Shown in pieces: positions 8,262 through 17,253 of a stretch of 64,000 nt of DNA; within the stretch, counting starts at the first letter, position 1, and every line of letters starts with the position of its first letter. This stretch comes from Metabacillus schmidteae (GTDB lineage: Bacteria > Bacillota > Bacilli > Bacillales > Bacillaceae). The stretch lies in NCBI RefSeq assembly GCF_903166545.1, contig NZ_CAESCH010000001.1, forward strand, positions 3,476,001-3,540,000, in the 5' to 3' direction. Both the position numbers and the translations under genes were made by a program. The notes under the pieces were generated by a model. It did no database searches, was not told where the DNA came from, and saw only the letters and a program-made list of their open reading frames with translations.

Positions 8262-9068
8262 TCACTCATTTCTACCACTAAACTTCATTGTAATATCTTC
8301 ACCAGTCAAAACTTGATAAATTCGGTCTGCCATTAATGTATACCCTCTCTCATTTGGATGAAACTCATCTTTATAAAGTAATTTTTGATCCATTTGAGAT
8401 GAGAAAATATCTTCAACAGGTACAAACACTCCATATTTATCATTAGTTATTATTTGTTTTGATCCATTGTTCCATTCCTCAATAATTTGATCAATCTCAG
8501 TTAAATTCGGCAACATAAATTTAAATGGGTTATATAGTCCTACAAATACAATAAGGGCGTCAGAATTGTAATCACGAATCATTCCGAAAATATCAGTTAA
8601 TCTTCTTTCAAAGTTAAGTTGTTCTGCACGAAAAGGTTCAAAGTCCAAAGAAAATATATTTTGACGAACTACATTCATAATATCATTTCCACCAATTGTC
8701 ATAACAATCATGTCTGCTTGTTGCAACGATTGAATAACTTCCTCTTCTTTTAATCTCTTTTCCAGATTCGTTGTTTTATGACCTTTCATACCGAAGTTTT
8801 TAACTTGAACTTCTTTGATACCTTTTTCACCCTCTAACATTTCTGTTATTCTACCAACATATCCACCTTGATCAGATCCATCTCCTACTCCCTTTGTTAA
8901 CGAATCTCCAAGAGCAACAAGATTTATTGATCTGGGGATGAACTCATCTGTTGGTTCCTCTTTTTGTGTCAGAGAAACTGGTTTGGTTGCAAGTGTTGAT
9001 ATTGATTCAGACATACACCCCGTAAGAACCAAGCTTAATATACTGATGGTAATGATCTTTTGAATCAT
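8262..9068 (-). CDS. ypmR: SGNH/GDSL-type lipase or esterase lipoprotein YpmR
   Basis: A 268-residue lipoprotein precursor with lipobox LTGC18. The mature part is an SGNH hydrolase: block I GDSL with nucleophile Ser56, the block III GGND segment, and the block V DEFHP with the Asp/His pair near residue 240. Lipidation would place it on the outer membrane face. The substrate is unknown (lipid, acetylated polymer or peptidoglycan ester). It is followed immediately by ypmS, and an SCO-family gene is upstream, as in B. subtilis. Confidence 0.9.
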   Translation of the reverse strand: MIQKIITISILSLVLTGCMSESISTLATKPVSLTQKEEPTDEFIPRSINLVALGDSLTKGVGDGSDQGGYVGRITEMLEGEKGIKEVQVKNFGMKGHKTTNLEKRLKEEEVIQSLQQADMIVMTIGGNDIMNVVRQNIFSLDFEPFRAEQLNFERRLTDIFGMIRDYNSDALIVFVGLYNPFKFMLPNLTEIDQIIEEWNNGSKQIITNDKYGVFVPVEDIFSSQMDQKLLYKDEFHPNERGYTLMADRIYQVLTGEDITMKFSGRNE

Positions 9069-9185
9069 AGAATCACCCTGTCATTTAATATAAAAGCCTA
9101 TTATAACATGGATTCATTTTTTGTTTTATAACTAGCCTATATATTGGAATATTTGTTTTCCAAAACCAAAAGGTCTTGTTCAAAT

Positions 9186-9271
9186 AAAAAGGTCAGATAT
9201 CACAAACGCAATTTACAGCTGACATCATAAAAAAAAAGCTATAGTGGCGTGTTTTTGTGAGATCTGACCTC
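9186..9271 (-). terminator. Long-looped hairpin after the SCO gene, probable terminator
   Basis: AGGTCAGAT and CACAAA near 9190 pair with TTGTG and ATCTGACCT near 9255-9270, leaving a loop of about 40 bases that contains a run of nine A. On the minus strand the stem is followed by TTTTTATTT, so it can end transcription of the gene ending at 9280. The large loop is unusual. Confidence 0.65.
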
Positions 9272-9279
9272 ATTACAAT

Positions 9280-9867
9280 TTACTTATTAAGCGCATTAAT
9301 ATCTTGGATTATTTGATCATATGGTGGATTTTCCACACCGTTATAGTCCTTCATGACGACTCCATTTTGGTCAATGACATAAAAAGATGTTCCATGCACG
9401 ACTTGATCACCCGTTTTGGGCTTTTGAACGATTGTTTTAAAGCTCTCTCTTGCAAACTCTTCGATTTCTTTTTGCGAATAACCAGTTAGGAAATCCCAAT
9501 TTTCAAATGAAATGGAATAAGGTGCTGTAAACTCTTTAATTTTTTCGGGTGTATCAACTTCAGGATCAACACTAAACGAAATAATTCTGGCATTTACACC
9601 TTTGCTTTTCATCTTCTCTTGCAATTCACTCATATGTGCAGTCATTGGAGGACATACAGTCTCACAATTTGTAAAAATAAAATTTGCTACCCATACATTC
9701 CCTTTAAGATCATCCAATGATACAGCCTCACCATTCTGATTTGTATAACTAAATGATTGCACTTCATAATTTAAGGGGTCTTCAATTGGTGTTTGATTTC
9801 CACACCCAGTTAAAATCAACAGGAAAATACCCAACATAACAACTAATAATTTCTTTTGTTCCAACAT
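9280..9867 (-). CDS. ypmQ: SCO1/SenC/PrrC-family copper-handling lipoprotein (YpmQ)
   Basis: A 195-residue thioredoxin-fold lipoprotein that helps assemble the CuA centre of cytochrome c oxidase in this family. Lipobox LTGC22, the copper-binding CxxxC pair Cys68/Cys72 in TNCETVCPP and the third ligand His158 in VVHGTSF are all present. I start at 9867, seven codons into the open frame, because AGAAGGTGA precedes that ATG by seven to eight bases. It stands upstream of ypmR-ypmS in the conserved order but has its own terminator-like hairpin. Confidence 0.9.
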   Translation of the reverse strand: MLEQKKLLVVMLGIFLLILTGCGNQTPIEDPLNYEVQSFSYTNQNGEAVSLDDLKGNVWVANFIFTNCETVCPPMTAHMSELQEKMKSKGVNARIISFSVDPEVDTPEKIKEFTAPYSISFENWDFLTGYSQKEIEEFARESFKTIVQKPKTGDQVVHGTSFYVIDQNGVVMKDYNGVENPPYDQIIQDINALNK

Positions 9868-9971
9868 AATATCTTCACCTTCTTTCACTTCAACAAAAAG
9901 AATTTTATCAAAGTTGTCTGAAAAGTTAAAGTTATATAGTGTGAAGATTTTATGACTACCTTATCATCTTT

Positions 9972-10940
9972 TTATTTTTTAAAGGTAAAATAGATATCCT
10001 CTAAAAAATATGCTAGATCAAATTTACTCGCAATAAAATGCGTAGGATAATCAGCAAGATTTTTAAAAGGCCTAAAGTCTCCAATACTTTGACCGCGTGC
10101 ATCATCACTTTCTGTACTTATTTTGACAGGTTTTTCAATGAACTCAAAATACTGACTATTTGCTACAGCCCATATTGTTAACAAATCATGCAGTGGTCCA
10201 CCCAATATGGAAGGATCTCTCTCTTTATACCATTTTGTATAATAATCGATAATAGGCTTTAATAACATTCCTGCTTGATCTCCCAGACGGGAAAAATGTT
10301 TGTCTAAATCATTCAGATAATTGTCCGGAATAATTGCATAACTAGTGACATTCAATGGGAAAATTTTAGCCTTTTGTGCTTTACTTAAAACTAAATTGGC
10401 AGCATAATGATCACTATGAAAGTTCGCTTCCGCTATAGGTGTAGCATTTCCCGGATATAGAAATGCTCCCCCCATAATAAAAAGCTCTTTTACTTGTGAG
10501 AGAAGAGTTGGATAGAGGACAACTGCAGTTGCTAGAGAGGTTAATCTCCCTACATTCACAATCACGACTTCATTCTGATATGACTCAATTACGTTAACAA
10601 TTTCATGGAAATTCTCAAATTCCGGAATAGGTTCTTTTAAATCAGGTGTAATGGGACCTAAACCATATTCTCCATGAATTTCAGGAAAATAAGTTGGGTC
10701 TTCTCCGGTTAGAGGTCTAACTGCCCCACCGATAATTGGGATATTTGTTAAACCTGTCAATTCACTTAAATATGTGGCTGTTCTTGTTGCATTGTCTTTT
10801 GAAATATTCCCATAATCAACTACAACCCCAACAATATCAATATCTTCACTATAAAAAGCATATAATAATGCAACAATATCATCAATTCCAAAATCTCCGA
10901 TGAACAATACTTTTTTAGCGATTCTAGACACCACCTTCAA
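9972..10940 (-). CDS. Inosine-uridine nucleoside hydrolase family protein, variant active-site motif
   Basis: About 322 residues with the nucleoside N-ribohydrolase fold (IUNH), which splits nucleosides to base and ribose. The calcium-site aspartates Asp16, Asp20, Asp21 and Asp252 (PLHDLLT) and the MGGAF...AEANF block are present. The usual DTDPGxDD signature reads IGDFGIDD here, so the first Asp is Ile and Pro is Phe; activity may be altered. The start is unclear: the TTG at 10940 has no clear site, while AAGGTGGTG sits eight bases before an ATC codon at residue 7. It breaks the ypm gene order, so it is probably an insertion. Confidence 0.8.
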   Translation of the reverse strand: MKVVSRIAKKVLFIGDFGIDDIVALLYAFYSEDIDIVGVVVDYGNISKDNATRTATYLSELTGLTNIPIIGGAVRPLTGEDPTYFPEIHGEYGLGPITPDLKEPIPEFENFHEIVNVIESYQNEVVIVNVGRLTSLATAVVLYPTLLSQVKELFIMGGAFLYPGNATPIAEANFHSDHYAANLVLSKAQKAKIFPLNVTSYAIIPDNYLNDLDKHFSRLGDQAGMLLKPIIDYYTKWYKERDPSILGGPLHDLLTIWAVANSQYFEFIEKPVKISTESDDARGQSIGDFRPFKNLADYPTHFIASKFDLAYFLEDIYFTFKK

Positions 10941-11107
10941 ATTCTGTTCAGTATATAATTTTATGGATACAGATTTTTTGGAAGAGTAGATTACATTTCT
11001 TCTAACTTATGATATTTTTATGATAATTGACTCAATTGAGTGCCTATCCATTTCTCATAATATGCTAAATTAATAGTATGTTCGTTGCCTTTTCTTTTAA
11101 TTCCAAT

Positions 11108-11167
11108 AAAAAGCGACCTTGTATTAATCTTTCTACAATTAAGAAAGATCATACAAAGTCGCCCTTT
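11108..11167 (-). terminator. Terminator of the degV-type gene
   Basis: A long imperfect stem (GCGAC, TTGTA and ATCTTTCT on one arm) with T runs on both sides, directly after the DegV-family stop codon. Confidence 0.75.
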
Positions 11168-11173
11168 TATTTA

Positions 11174-12016
11174 TTATTCTGCATAAAACATAAATCCAAT
11201 TGCACCTTTGCCTGTATGTGTAGAAATAATCGGAGTTGTAAAAGATATATCAACATGTTTAATTGAACTCAATTCAACTACCGCTTTTTTTAAATCGTTT
11301 GCAAATCCAAACGCATCGGCATGTGCAATCCCTACTGCTTTGACTGTTTTACCTTTTACTTCCTCAGCGAATTGCTTTGCTAAATATTTAACAGCCTGTG
11401 ATTGACTCCTTACTTTCCCTACAGGAGTGTATAGACCATCCTGCAGCTTTGCTATTGGTTTTATGTTAAGCAAAGAGCCTATAAGTGCTTTTCCACGGCC
11501 AATCCGACCGCCCTTAACAAGGTTCTCAAGTGTATCAACACTTATATACAGCGTTGTATTAGAACGGATCTCTTCGATTCTATTAAGGATTTCTTCTTTT
11601 GATGCACCGTTTTTAGCCATTTTTGCAGATTCAATTACTTGAAAACCTAGTGCTTTTGAAATAAACATAGAATCGATGACAGTTACGTCTGATGCTGACA
11701 TTTTGGCTGCAGCGTCGGCTGATGATACTGTTCCGCTTAATCCTTTTGCCATATGAATTGAAATAATGGCACTTCCATCTTTACCGAGTTCATCATATAT
11801 TTCCAAAAATTCACCAACAGGCGGTTGGGAGCTTTTGGGTAGTTCCTTTGCTTGACTCATCATTTCAATAAAAACATCCGGAGTAATATCAACACCATCA
11901 ATATAATTTTTTGAATCAATTGTTATTGATAAAGGTACAATTGTAATGTCATATTCTTTTAATACATCTTTATTCAAATCAATTGTAGAGTCTGTTACAA
12001 TCTTTATTTTGGTCAA
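11174..12016 (-). CDS. DegV-family fatty-acid-binding protein
   Basis: A 280-residue cytoplasmic two-domain protein. DegV/FakB proteins hold a fatty acid for phosphorylation by FakA. The family opening KIVTDSTIDL, the SGT motif in KGLSGTVSSA that contacts the carboxylate, and VKGGRIGRGKA are all seen. I start at TTG 12016 (reading MTKIKIVTDST), eleven bases after AGGG; a GTG three codons upstream lies too close to that site. No fakA is nearby, so which kinase uses it is unknown. Confidence 0.88.
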   Translation of the reverse strand: MTKIKIVTDSTIDLNKDVLKEYDITIVPLSITIDSKNYIDGVDITPDVFIEMMSQAKELPKSSQPPVGEFLEIYDELGKDGSAIISIHMAKGLSGTVSSADAAAKMSASDVTVIDSMFISKALGFQVIESAKMAKNGASKEEILNRIEEIRSNTTLYISVDTLENLVKGGRIGRGKALIGSLLNIKPIAKLQDGLYTPVGKVRSQSQAVKYLAKQFAEEVKGKTVKAVGIAHADAFGFANDLKKAVVELSSIKHVDISFTTPIISTHTGKGAIGFMFYAE

Positions 12017-12094
12017 CCAATTCACATCCCTAAAAATACTACCTTCATTATACTGTCAATTGCTACATAATCAATAATTATTAAATATTAATAA

Positions 12095-12125
12095 GAAAAG
12101 GAGCCAAAGATGAATGGCTCCCTTT
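12095..12125 (-). terminator. Terminator of ypmP
   Basis: Stem GGAGCC / GGCTCC flanked by A and T runs, adjacent to the ypmP stop codon. Confidence 0.75.
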
Positions 12126-12129
12126 CTTC

Positions 12130-12381
12130 CTAAGCATTATTTTTTAGTACACTGCTACCGAATATCGCCTCATAATCGGGCCATTTCAGCCGTTTTTTTA
12201 AATAATCTTTAAAAGAGTAAATAGACTTTGGATTCTTTTGCGCATGAATAAAGGTTATAAGTTTTTGTAAACGGATTTGAAGCATGAAACCGTATCTGTT
12301 ATCTTCCTCCAATACTGGAATATCAGTAATCTTTACCTTATGTCCACTCATTAACTTGAACTCTAGGCTTTTGAATAACAA
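12130..12381 (-). CDS. ypmP: YpmP-family small protein (DUF2535)
   Basis: An 83-residue protein starting MLFKSLEFKLMSGHKVKITDIPV, with a basic core (YSFKDYLKKRLKWPDYE). Length and position next to ilvA match B. subtilis YpmP. Cytoplasmic; no catalytic motif and no known function. Monocistronic with its own terminator. Confidence 0.8.
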   Translation of the reverse strand: MLFKSLEFKLMSGHKVKITDIPVLEEDNRYGFMLQIRLQKLITFIHAQKNPKSIYSFKDYLKKRLKWPDYEAIFGSSVLKNNA

Positions 12382-12486
12382 GTTATCAATCCTCTTTTTT
12401 ACCCGTTTCCTATATTATAACCCAATTCCAAATGGAAGTCTGTCTAATTTTGTCTAATGAAATATTTTTTTTAGAGTAATAAACAA

Positions 12487-13755
12487 TTATATTAGTAAAT
12501 GAAAAAGAGTGCTGTCTTTATTAACTTCTTTAAAGAAAAAGCCCTTATTTTTCATCCGTTGAAGAAGTGGATCATAATCCTCTTTTTGTTTCAGCTCAAT
12601 TCCTACGAGAGCTGGACCTTTATCTTTATTATTTTTCTTTGTATATTCAAAACGATTGATATCATCATTTGGACCTAAAACTTCATCTAGAAATTCTCTA
12701 AGTGCACCTGCACGTTGTGGGAAATTCACAATAAAATAATGCTGTAGTCCTTCATACATCATAGAGCGCTCTTTAATTTCCTGCATTCTTCCAATATCAT
12801 TATTCCCGCCGCTAACAACACAAACAACATTTTTTCCTTTAATTTGATCTTGTAAAAAATCAAGTGCAGCTATGGACAAAGCCCCTGCTGGTTCAGCGAC
12901 AATGGCATTTTCATTATATAAATTTAAAATGGTTGTACAAATCTTACCTTCAGGTACTAATAACACATCTTCCACAACATCATTACAGATCAAAAATGTT
13001 TTGTCTCCAACTTTCTTAACTGCAGCACCATCAACAAATTTATCGATTTTATCAAGAGAAACTACTTTGTTTTCAACCCTAGATTGATATAAAGCCGGCG
13101 CACCTGCTGGTTCAACACCAATGACTTTCGTTGTTGGAGAGATAGCATTAAAATAAGTACCTATTCCGGAAATTAGACCACCACCACCAACGCTGGCTAA
13201 AACAAAATCAATTTCGACGTCAACATCATTTAAGATTTCAACTGCAACAGTTCCTTGACCAGCTATGACATCTGTGTCATCAAATGGATGGATAAAAGTA
13301 CGTTTTTCTTCTTCACAACAAACAACAGCTTTTTGATATGCATCATCAAACGTATCTCCGGTTAAAATGATCTCAACGAATTCTTTTCCAAATAATTCAA
13401 CTTGTGACACTTTTTGTCTAGGAGTGGTAGAAGGCATAAAAATTTTCCCATGTATTTTTAATTGTCTACACGAATAGGCCACACCTTGTGCATGATTTCC
13501 GGCACTTGCACAAACAATGCCATTTACAGTTGCTTCAGTCTCTAATTGTTTAATTTTATTAAAAGCACCACGGATTTTAAACGAACGAACAACCTGTAAA
13601 TCCTCACGTTTTAAGTATACGTTACATTCGTATCTTTCAGAAAGTTGTTCATTTTTTTGTAATGGTGTATGTGTCACAACATCCTTTAGAAGGTGATGTG
13701 CTTTTAAGATATCTTCTACATATACATTGTGCGTATCATTGATAGCTTGTTTCAT
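12487..13755 (-). CDS. ilvA: Threonine ammonia-lyase (threonine deaminase)
   Basis: A PLP enzyme that turns threonine into 2-oxobutanoate and ammonia, the first step toward isoleucine. The PLP lysine is Lys60 in RSFKIRGA; the glycine-rich phosphate loop is SVGGGGL; the C-terminal regulatory ACT-like domain starts about residue 325 (YFIVNFPQRAGALREFL) and is single, as in Bacillus. I start at ATG 13755 since GAAAGGA lies eight bases upstream; a GTG two codons earlier falls inside that spacing. Isoleucine feedback is expected from the regulatory domain. No T-box leader was seen. Confidence 0.95.
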   Translation of the reverse strand: MKQAINDTHNVYVEDILKAHHLLKDVVTHTPLQKNEQLSERYECNVYLKREDLQVVRSFKIRGAFNKIKQLETEATVNGIVCASAGNHAQGVAYSCRQLKIHGKIFMPSTTPRQKVSQVELFGKEFVEIILTGDTFDDAYQKAVVCCEEEKRTFIHPFDDTDVIAGQGTVAVEILNDVDVEIDFVLASVGGGGLISGIGTYFNAISPTTKVIGVEPAGAPALYQSRVENKVVSLDKIDKFVDGAAVKKVGDKTFLICNDVVEDVLLVPEGKICTTILNLYNENAIVAEPAGALSIAALDFLQDQIKGKNVVCVVSGGNNDIGRMQEIKERSMMYEGLQHYFIVNFPQRAGALREFLDEVLGPNDDINRFEYTKKNNKDKGPALVGIELKQKEDYDPLLQRMKNKGFFFKEVNKDSTLFHLLI

Positions 13756-13907
13756 TGTCACGGTCCTTTCAACTTCTTGTTAATTTGAAATTATATCATG
13801 AATATTCAAAATATAAATGAAATATTATAAAATTTCATATTATTTTTAGAATTACAAGTTCTGTCAATTAAAATTTACACAATAAAAGCTGCTGAAGTGA
13901 TAAAATA

Positions 13908-14117
13908 ATGGAGTATGAAATTAAAAGATGTAACGAATGTGCAGACCCAGAGAATGGACGTTTTATGATCCGGGAAGCAGATATAAGTGGAGTAGTTTTT
14001 AACAGCTCCAGTGAAATGAATTTTTGGAAATACAATAATTGGTCGAAACAAGAATTTGAAGACAAAGAATTGTTCAATGAGATTCTTTCATCCTTACAAC
14101 AAATCGTACAAAATTAA
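13908..14117 (+). CDS. Small protein of unknown function
   Basis: A 69-residue reading frame with two cysteines in RCNECADPENG and an acidic, helical C-terminal half. The CxxC could be a redox or half-zinc site. The ribosome site is weak (AAGTGAT, about seven bases away). It lies between ilvA and yplQ on the plus strand. I do not recognise it. An opposite frame of similar length exists but lacks a ribosome site. Confidence 0.5.
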   Translation: MEYEIKRCNECADPENGRFMIREADISGVVFNSSSEMNFWKYNNWSKQEFEDKELFNEILSSLQQIVQN

Positions 14118-14233
14118 AATTTGTGTCTCATTATATCATATATAACATTGGTGTCTTACTATGATCTAGTGATATAATAGACAAATTACCTGATAATTTT
14201 ACGGTAGTTTTGAAAGACTGAAAGGAGAAGAAA

Positions 14234-14875
14234 ATGGCAAATACACATACCTTTTCAAAAGGGGAAGAAATTGCAAACTCCATAACACATGGTATTGGTG
14301 GCTTATTAAGCATAGCGGGCTTGGTCATCTTAATTGTTTTTTCTTCTTTACATGGTACCGCTTGGCATATCGTAAGCTTTACCTTATTTGGAGCCACTAT
14401 GGTTTTATTATATACAGCATCTACTCTTGTCCACAGCTTCCCTGCTGGTAAAGCGAAAGATTTCTTTGAGATTTTGGACCACTCTGCAATTTATTTTTTT
14501 ATTGCCGGCACATACACTCCATTCCTTTTCATTGCCGTAAAGGGCTGGATTGGTTGGACATTATTTGGAATTGTTTGGGGACTCGCAATTGGCGGGACAA
14601 TCTTCAAATCATTTTTTGTAAAGAAATATCTATTCTTTTCAACTATTATGTACGTCATAATGGGCTGGTTAATTGTTTTTGCCTGGAATCATATTATTAC
14701 AAATGTACCGTTAAATGGTGTCATACTTCTTGTAATTGGCGGTGTATTATATACAATCGGAGCTATCTTTTATGTATGGCGAGGGTTTAAATACCATCAT
14801 GCTGTCTGGCATCTATTTGTCCTAGCAGGAACTGTTCTTCACTTTTTTTCTGTTTTACTATATCTTTTACCTTAA
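14234..14875 (+). CDS. yplQ: Hemolysin III / TrhA-PAQR family membrane protein
   Basis: A 213-residue protein with seven predicted membrane helices. Conserved polar residues of the family are visible: EEIANSITHGIG at the start, STLVHSF and ILDHSAIYFFIAGTYTPF in the middle, and HHAVWHLFVLAGTVLHF at the end; the His and Asp residues form a metal site in this superfamily. Despite the name, the role in Bacillus is thought to lie in membrane homeostasis rather than haemolysis. AAAGGAG is seven to eight bases from the ATG. Convergent with dfrA, sharing a terminator. Confidence 0.9.
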   Translation: MANTHTFSKGEEIANSITHGIGGLLSIAGLVILIVFSSLHGTAWHIVSFTLFGATMVLLYTASTLVHSFPAGKAKDFFEILDHSAIYFFIAGTYTPFLFIAVKGWIGWTLFGIVWGLAIGGTIFKSFFVKKYLFFSTIMYVIMGWLIVFAWNHIITNVPLNGVILLVIGGVLYTIGAIFYVWRGFKYHHAVWHLFVLAGTVLHFFSVLLYLLP

Positions 14876-14876
14876 A

Positions 14877-14921
14877 ACAAAAGCAGGGCCATGCCAGTAA
14901 ACTGGCTAGCCCTGCTTTTCT
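14877..14921. terminator. Bidirectional terminator between yplQ and dfrA
   Basis: Stem AAAAGCAGGGC / GCCCTGCTTTT with an inner TGCCAGT/ACTGGC pairing; both strands end in A/T-rich runs. Confidence 0.85.
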
Positions 14922-14926
14922 TATTG

Positions 14927-15418
14927 TTAGATAGCTACTCTCTCATAAACCACAAAATGATAGTCATAAGGATTTTTTTCGTCCTTAATCCCCTTTTCAT
15001 CTGATACTTTCTTCCATTCAGAATGTTTTCTGTCTGGAAAATAAGTATCTCCTTCAAACTCATGGTCAATCTCTGTAATATATAACCGATCACTAACCGG
15101 TAATATTTCTTTAAAAATTTCTGCTCCACCGATTACAAATAATTCATCTTTTGAATGTGAAGACAGCTCTATAATTTCTTCAATAGAATGTAGAATTGTA
15201 CACCCTTTTTGAGTATATGCTTTATCCCTTGTTACTATTATATTTTCTCGCCCTGGAAGAGGCCTTCCAATCGATTCAAATGTTTTTCTTCCCATAACAA
15301 TTTTATGATTCATTGTTACTTTTTTAAAGTATGCCAAGTCTTGCGGAAGATGCCACGGCAATTGATTATCTCTGCCAATAAGGCGATGTTTATCCATTGC
15401 AACAAGTAATGATATCAA
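14927..15418 (-). CDS. dfrA: Dihydrofolate reductase
   Basis: A 163-residue enzyme that reduces dihydrofolate to tetrahydrofolate with NADPH. The DHFR landmarks are present: the [15 protein letters not shown] start, [15 protein letters not shown] substrate loop, [15 protein letters not shown] and FVIGGAEIF. The TTG start overlaps the thyA stop codon (GTTTGA), with AGGAG about ten bases upstream, so translation is probably coupled to thyA. It regenerates the tetrahydrofolate that ThyA oxidises. Confidence 0.96.
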   Translation of the reverse strand: MISLLVAMDKHRLIGRDNQLPWHLPQDLAYFKKVTMNHKIVMGRKTFESIGRPLPGRENIIVTRDKAYTQKGCTILHSIEEIIELSSHSKDELFVIGGAEIFKEILPVSDRLYITEIDHEFEGDTYFPDRKHSEWKKVSDEKGIKDEKNPYDYHFVVYERVAI

Positions 15419-16209
15419 ACACTGACAACTCCTTTTATATGAGGATGTGGATCGTAATTTTCAAATACAAAATCATCAAATGAAAAATCAAAAATGGATG
15501 TTACGTCTCTTTTAATTGTTAGAGTTGGTAATTGTCGAGGATCTCTTTGTAATTGTTCTTTTACCTGCTCAATATGATTTGAATAAATGTGAACATCACC
15601 AAATGTATGAACAAATTCCCCTACCTCTAAGTTGGTTACTTTTGCCATCATATAAACTAATAATGCATAGGATGCAATATTAAAAGGGACTCCTAGGAAT
15701 ACATCAGCGGATCTTTGGTATAGTTGACATGAAAGCTTTCCATCCGCAACATAAAACTGAAAAAAGCAATGACAAGGCGGCAATGCCATATTATCTACAT
15801 CTGCAACATTCCAGGCAGAAACAATTAACCTTCTTGAATCAGGATTATTTTTAATTTGGTCTACTACTTTCGTAATTTGATCAATTGTCGATCCATCTCT
15901 TGCAGGCCATGCTCTCCATTGATGTCCATAAACAGGACCTAACTCACCGTTCTCATCAGCCCACTCATTCCAAATTCTAACACCATTTTCCTGCAAGTAT
16001 TTTACGTTTGTATCTCCTTTTAAAAACCATAATAATTCATGAATGATTGATTTAGTATGAAGCTTTTTCGTTGTGATAAGCGGAAATCCCTCTTGGAGAT
16101 TGAATCTCATTTGATAACCAAATGTACTAATTGTTCCCGTACCAGTACGGTCTTCCTTCTTTACACCATTTTCAAGAACATGCTTACATAAATCTAAGTA
16201 TTGCTTCAT
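15415..16209 (-). CDS. thyA: Thymidylate synthase
   Basis: A 264-residue homodimeric enzyme that methylates dUMP to dTMP using methylene-tetrahydrofolate. The catalytic Cys146 lies in [12 protein letters not shown]; Arg21 in [10 protein letters not shown] and the C-terminal [13 protein letters not shown] are intact. The length equals the E. coli type (B. subtilis ThyB-like) and not the longer phage-type ThyA. It is transcribed just before dfrA with a 4-base overlap, and 43 bases after a secreted metallopeptidase gene. Confidence 0.96.
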   Translation of the reverse strand: MKQYLDLCKHVLENGVKKEDRTGTGTISTFGYQMRFNLQEGFPLITTKKLHTKSIIHELLWFLKGDTNVKYLQENGVRIWNEWADENGELGPVYGHQWRAWPARDGSTIDQITKVVDQIKNNPDSRRLIVSAWNVADVDNMALPPCHCFFQFYVADGKLSCQLYQRSADVFLGVPFNIASYALLVYMMAKVTNLEVGEFVHTFGDVHIYSNHIEQVKEQLQRDPRQLPTLTIKRDVTSIFDFSFDDFVFENYDPHPHIKGVVSV

Positions 16210-16252
16210 TAAGACACTTCCCTTATTTTTATTCCTTCATGTATTTTACCAT

Positions 16253-16993
16253 TTAATATTGGGAATTTACATATAAATTGTTCTGCTGCTCTATTGCCTT
16301 TTGTTCTAATGAATTCATATATTTATAGGTTAGTGGAGCCTTTTCATTAAGAGCTTTCTTACTTTTTTCGTCATAGTAATACATGGCAAAGGTTTCTGCG
16401 AAGTATTCTTCCGGGAACTGTAGAAAGTAATTGTTCAATGGAAAGAGTTGATCAACCTCTTGTTTCCAAATGTTAATAAAGATCGGGTCAAACCGAACAT
16501 AATGAAATACATAACGGTCAATTGCATGTGCTAATTCATGAAGTTCTAAGCAAATGGAACCATGTCCTTTTCCAAATTCACTATGGCCAATTTTCGCATA
16601 AACTACACGATCATCACTCATACCCGGAACCAACTCCCAATTTGGGTCATTTTCTCCGTATCCTTTTGGTTTTACATTTTTTAATTCACTTAGTCCATTC
16701 AGATTTGTTAAAGATCCTGTAAATAATTGGACCTGTATACTTTCCTCAACTGCTAACAACAAAATATTTTCATCTACTTTTTGAATATTATTTATCATCT
16801 TCAAGGCTTCTTTCTCAGAAAACTCATTACCTGGCAATAAAATTAATTCGTTTACTACAGGTTTAGAGAGAGTATAACCTGTAGTAACAAATTGGTAGTT
16901 GGAAAGAGGCTTACCTTCTGGGAAAGCTTTAGCAAGATGATAAAAAGGAATACAAATAAGGATGATGAAAAGTCCGATACCTGTCTTTTTCAT
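16253..16993 (-). CDS. Secreted metallopeptidase related to anthrax lethal factor (ATLF-like)
   Basis: A 246-residue exported protein (signal segment about residues 1-23) with a zincin signature: HELAH (His152, Glu153, His156) and a downstream EEYFAETFAMYY in which Glu200 is the likely third zinc ligand. The HExxH plus FAE-F pattern is that of the ATLF/Pro-Pro endopeptidase-like clan. Start at 16993 because AAAGGATG precedes that ATG by about eight bases; two upstream in-frame ATGs have no site. It reads into thyA with a 43-base gap. The natural substrate is unknown; an extracellular or sporulation target is plausible. Confidence 0.8.
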   Translation of the reverse strand: MKKTGIGLFIILICIPFYHLAKAFPEGKPLSNYQFVTTGYTLSKPVVNELILLPGNEFSEKEALKMINNIQKVDENILLLAVEESIQVQLFTGSLTNLNGLSELKNVKPKGYGENDPNWELVPGMSDDRVVYAKIGHSEFGKGHGSICLELHELAHAIDRYVFHYVRFDPIFINIWKQEVDQLFPLNNYFLQFPEEYFAETFAMYYYDEKSKKALNEKAPLTYKYMNSLEQKAIEQQNNLYVNSQY

Positions 16994-17205
16994 GTTGTGC
17001 ATCCTTTCTTTGTTCAATAAGGCTTTGCAGAAGAATTATTCAATATGAGGTATTTTATATATTAGGAGTTTCTATCATAAACATTATATTAAAATATTAT
17101 CATATCTTAGTTGATTCTACTAGAATAATGATGGATGAATTCTTTTCCTTTTAAGCACAAACAAAGCGCTTTTGAATTGGTTCGCTTCTACAGGCAAAGA
17201 CCACA

Positions 17206-17236
17206 AAAAAGAGTATACATCAGTATGCATACTCTA
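17206..17236 (-). terminator. Terminator of ypjP
   Basis: Stem AGAGTATAC / GCATACTCT with a small loop, followed on the minus strand by T6, just after the ypjP stop codon. Confidence 0.75.
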
Positions 17237-17253
17237 AGCTTTAAATAACTATA

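Noticed and set aside
13756..13907. T-box or CodY box upstream of ilvA
   Set aside because: AT-rich sequence gives only poor CodY-like matches and no T-box sequence.
13868..14077. Minus-strand frame of 69 codons opposite the 13908 gene
   Set aside because: Composition and lack of a ribosome site favour the plus-strand frame.
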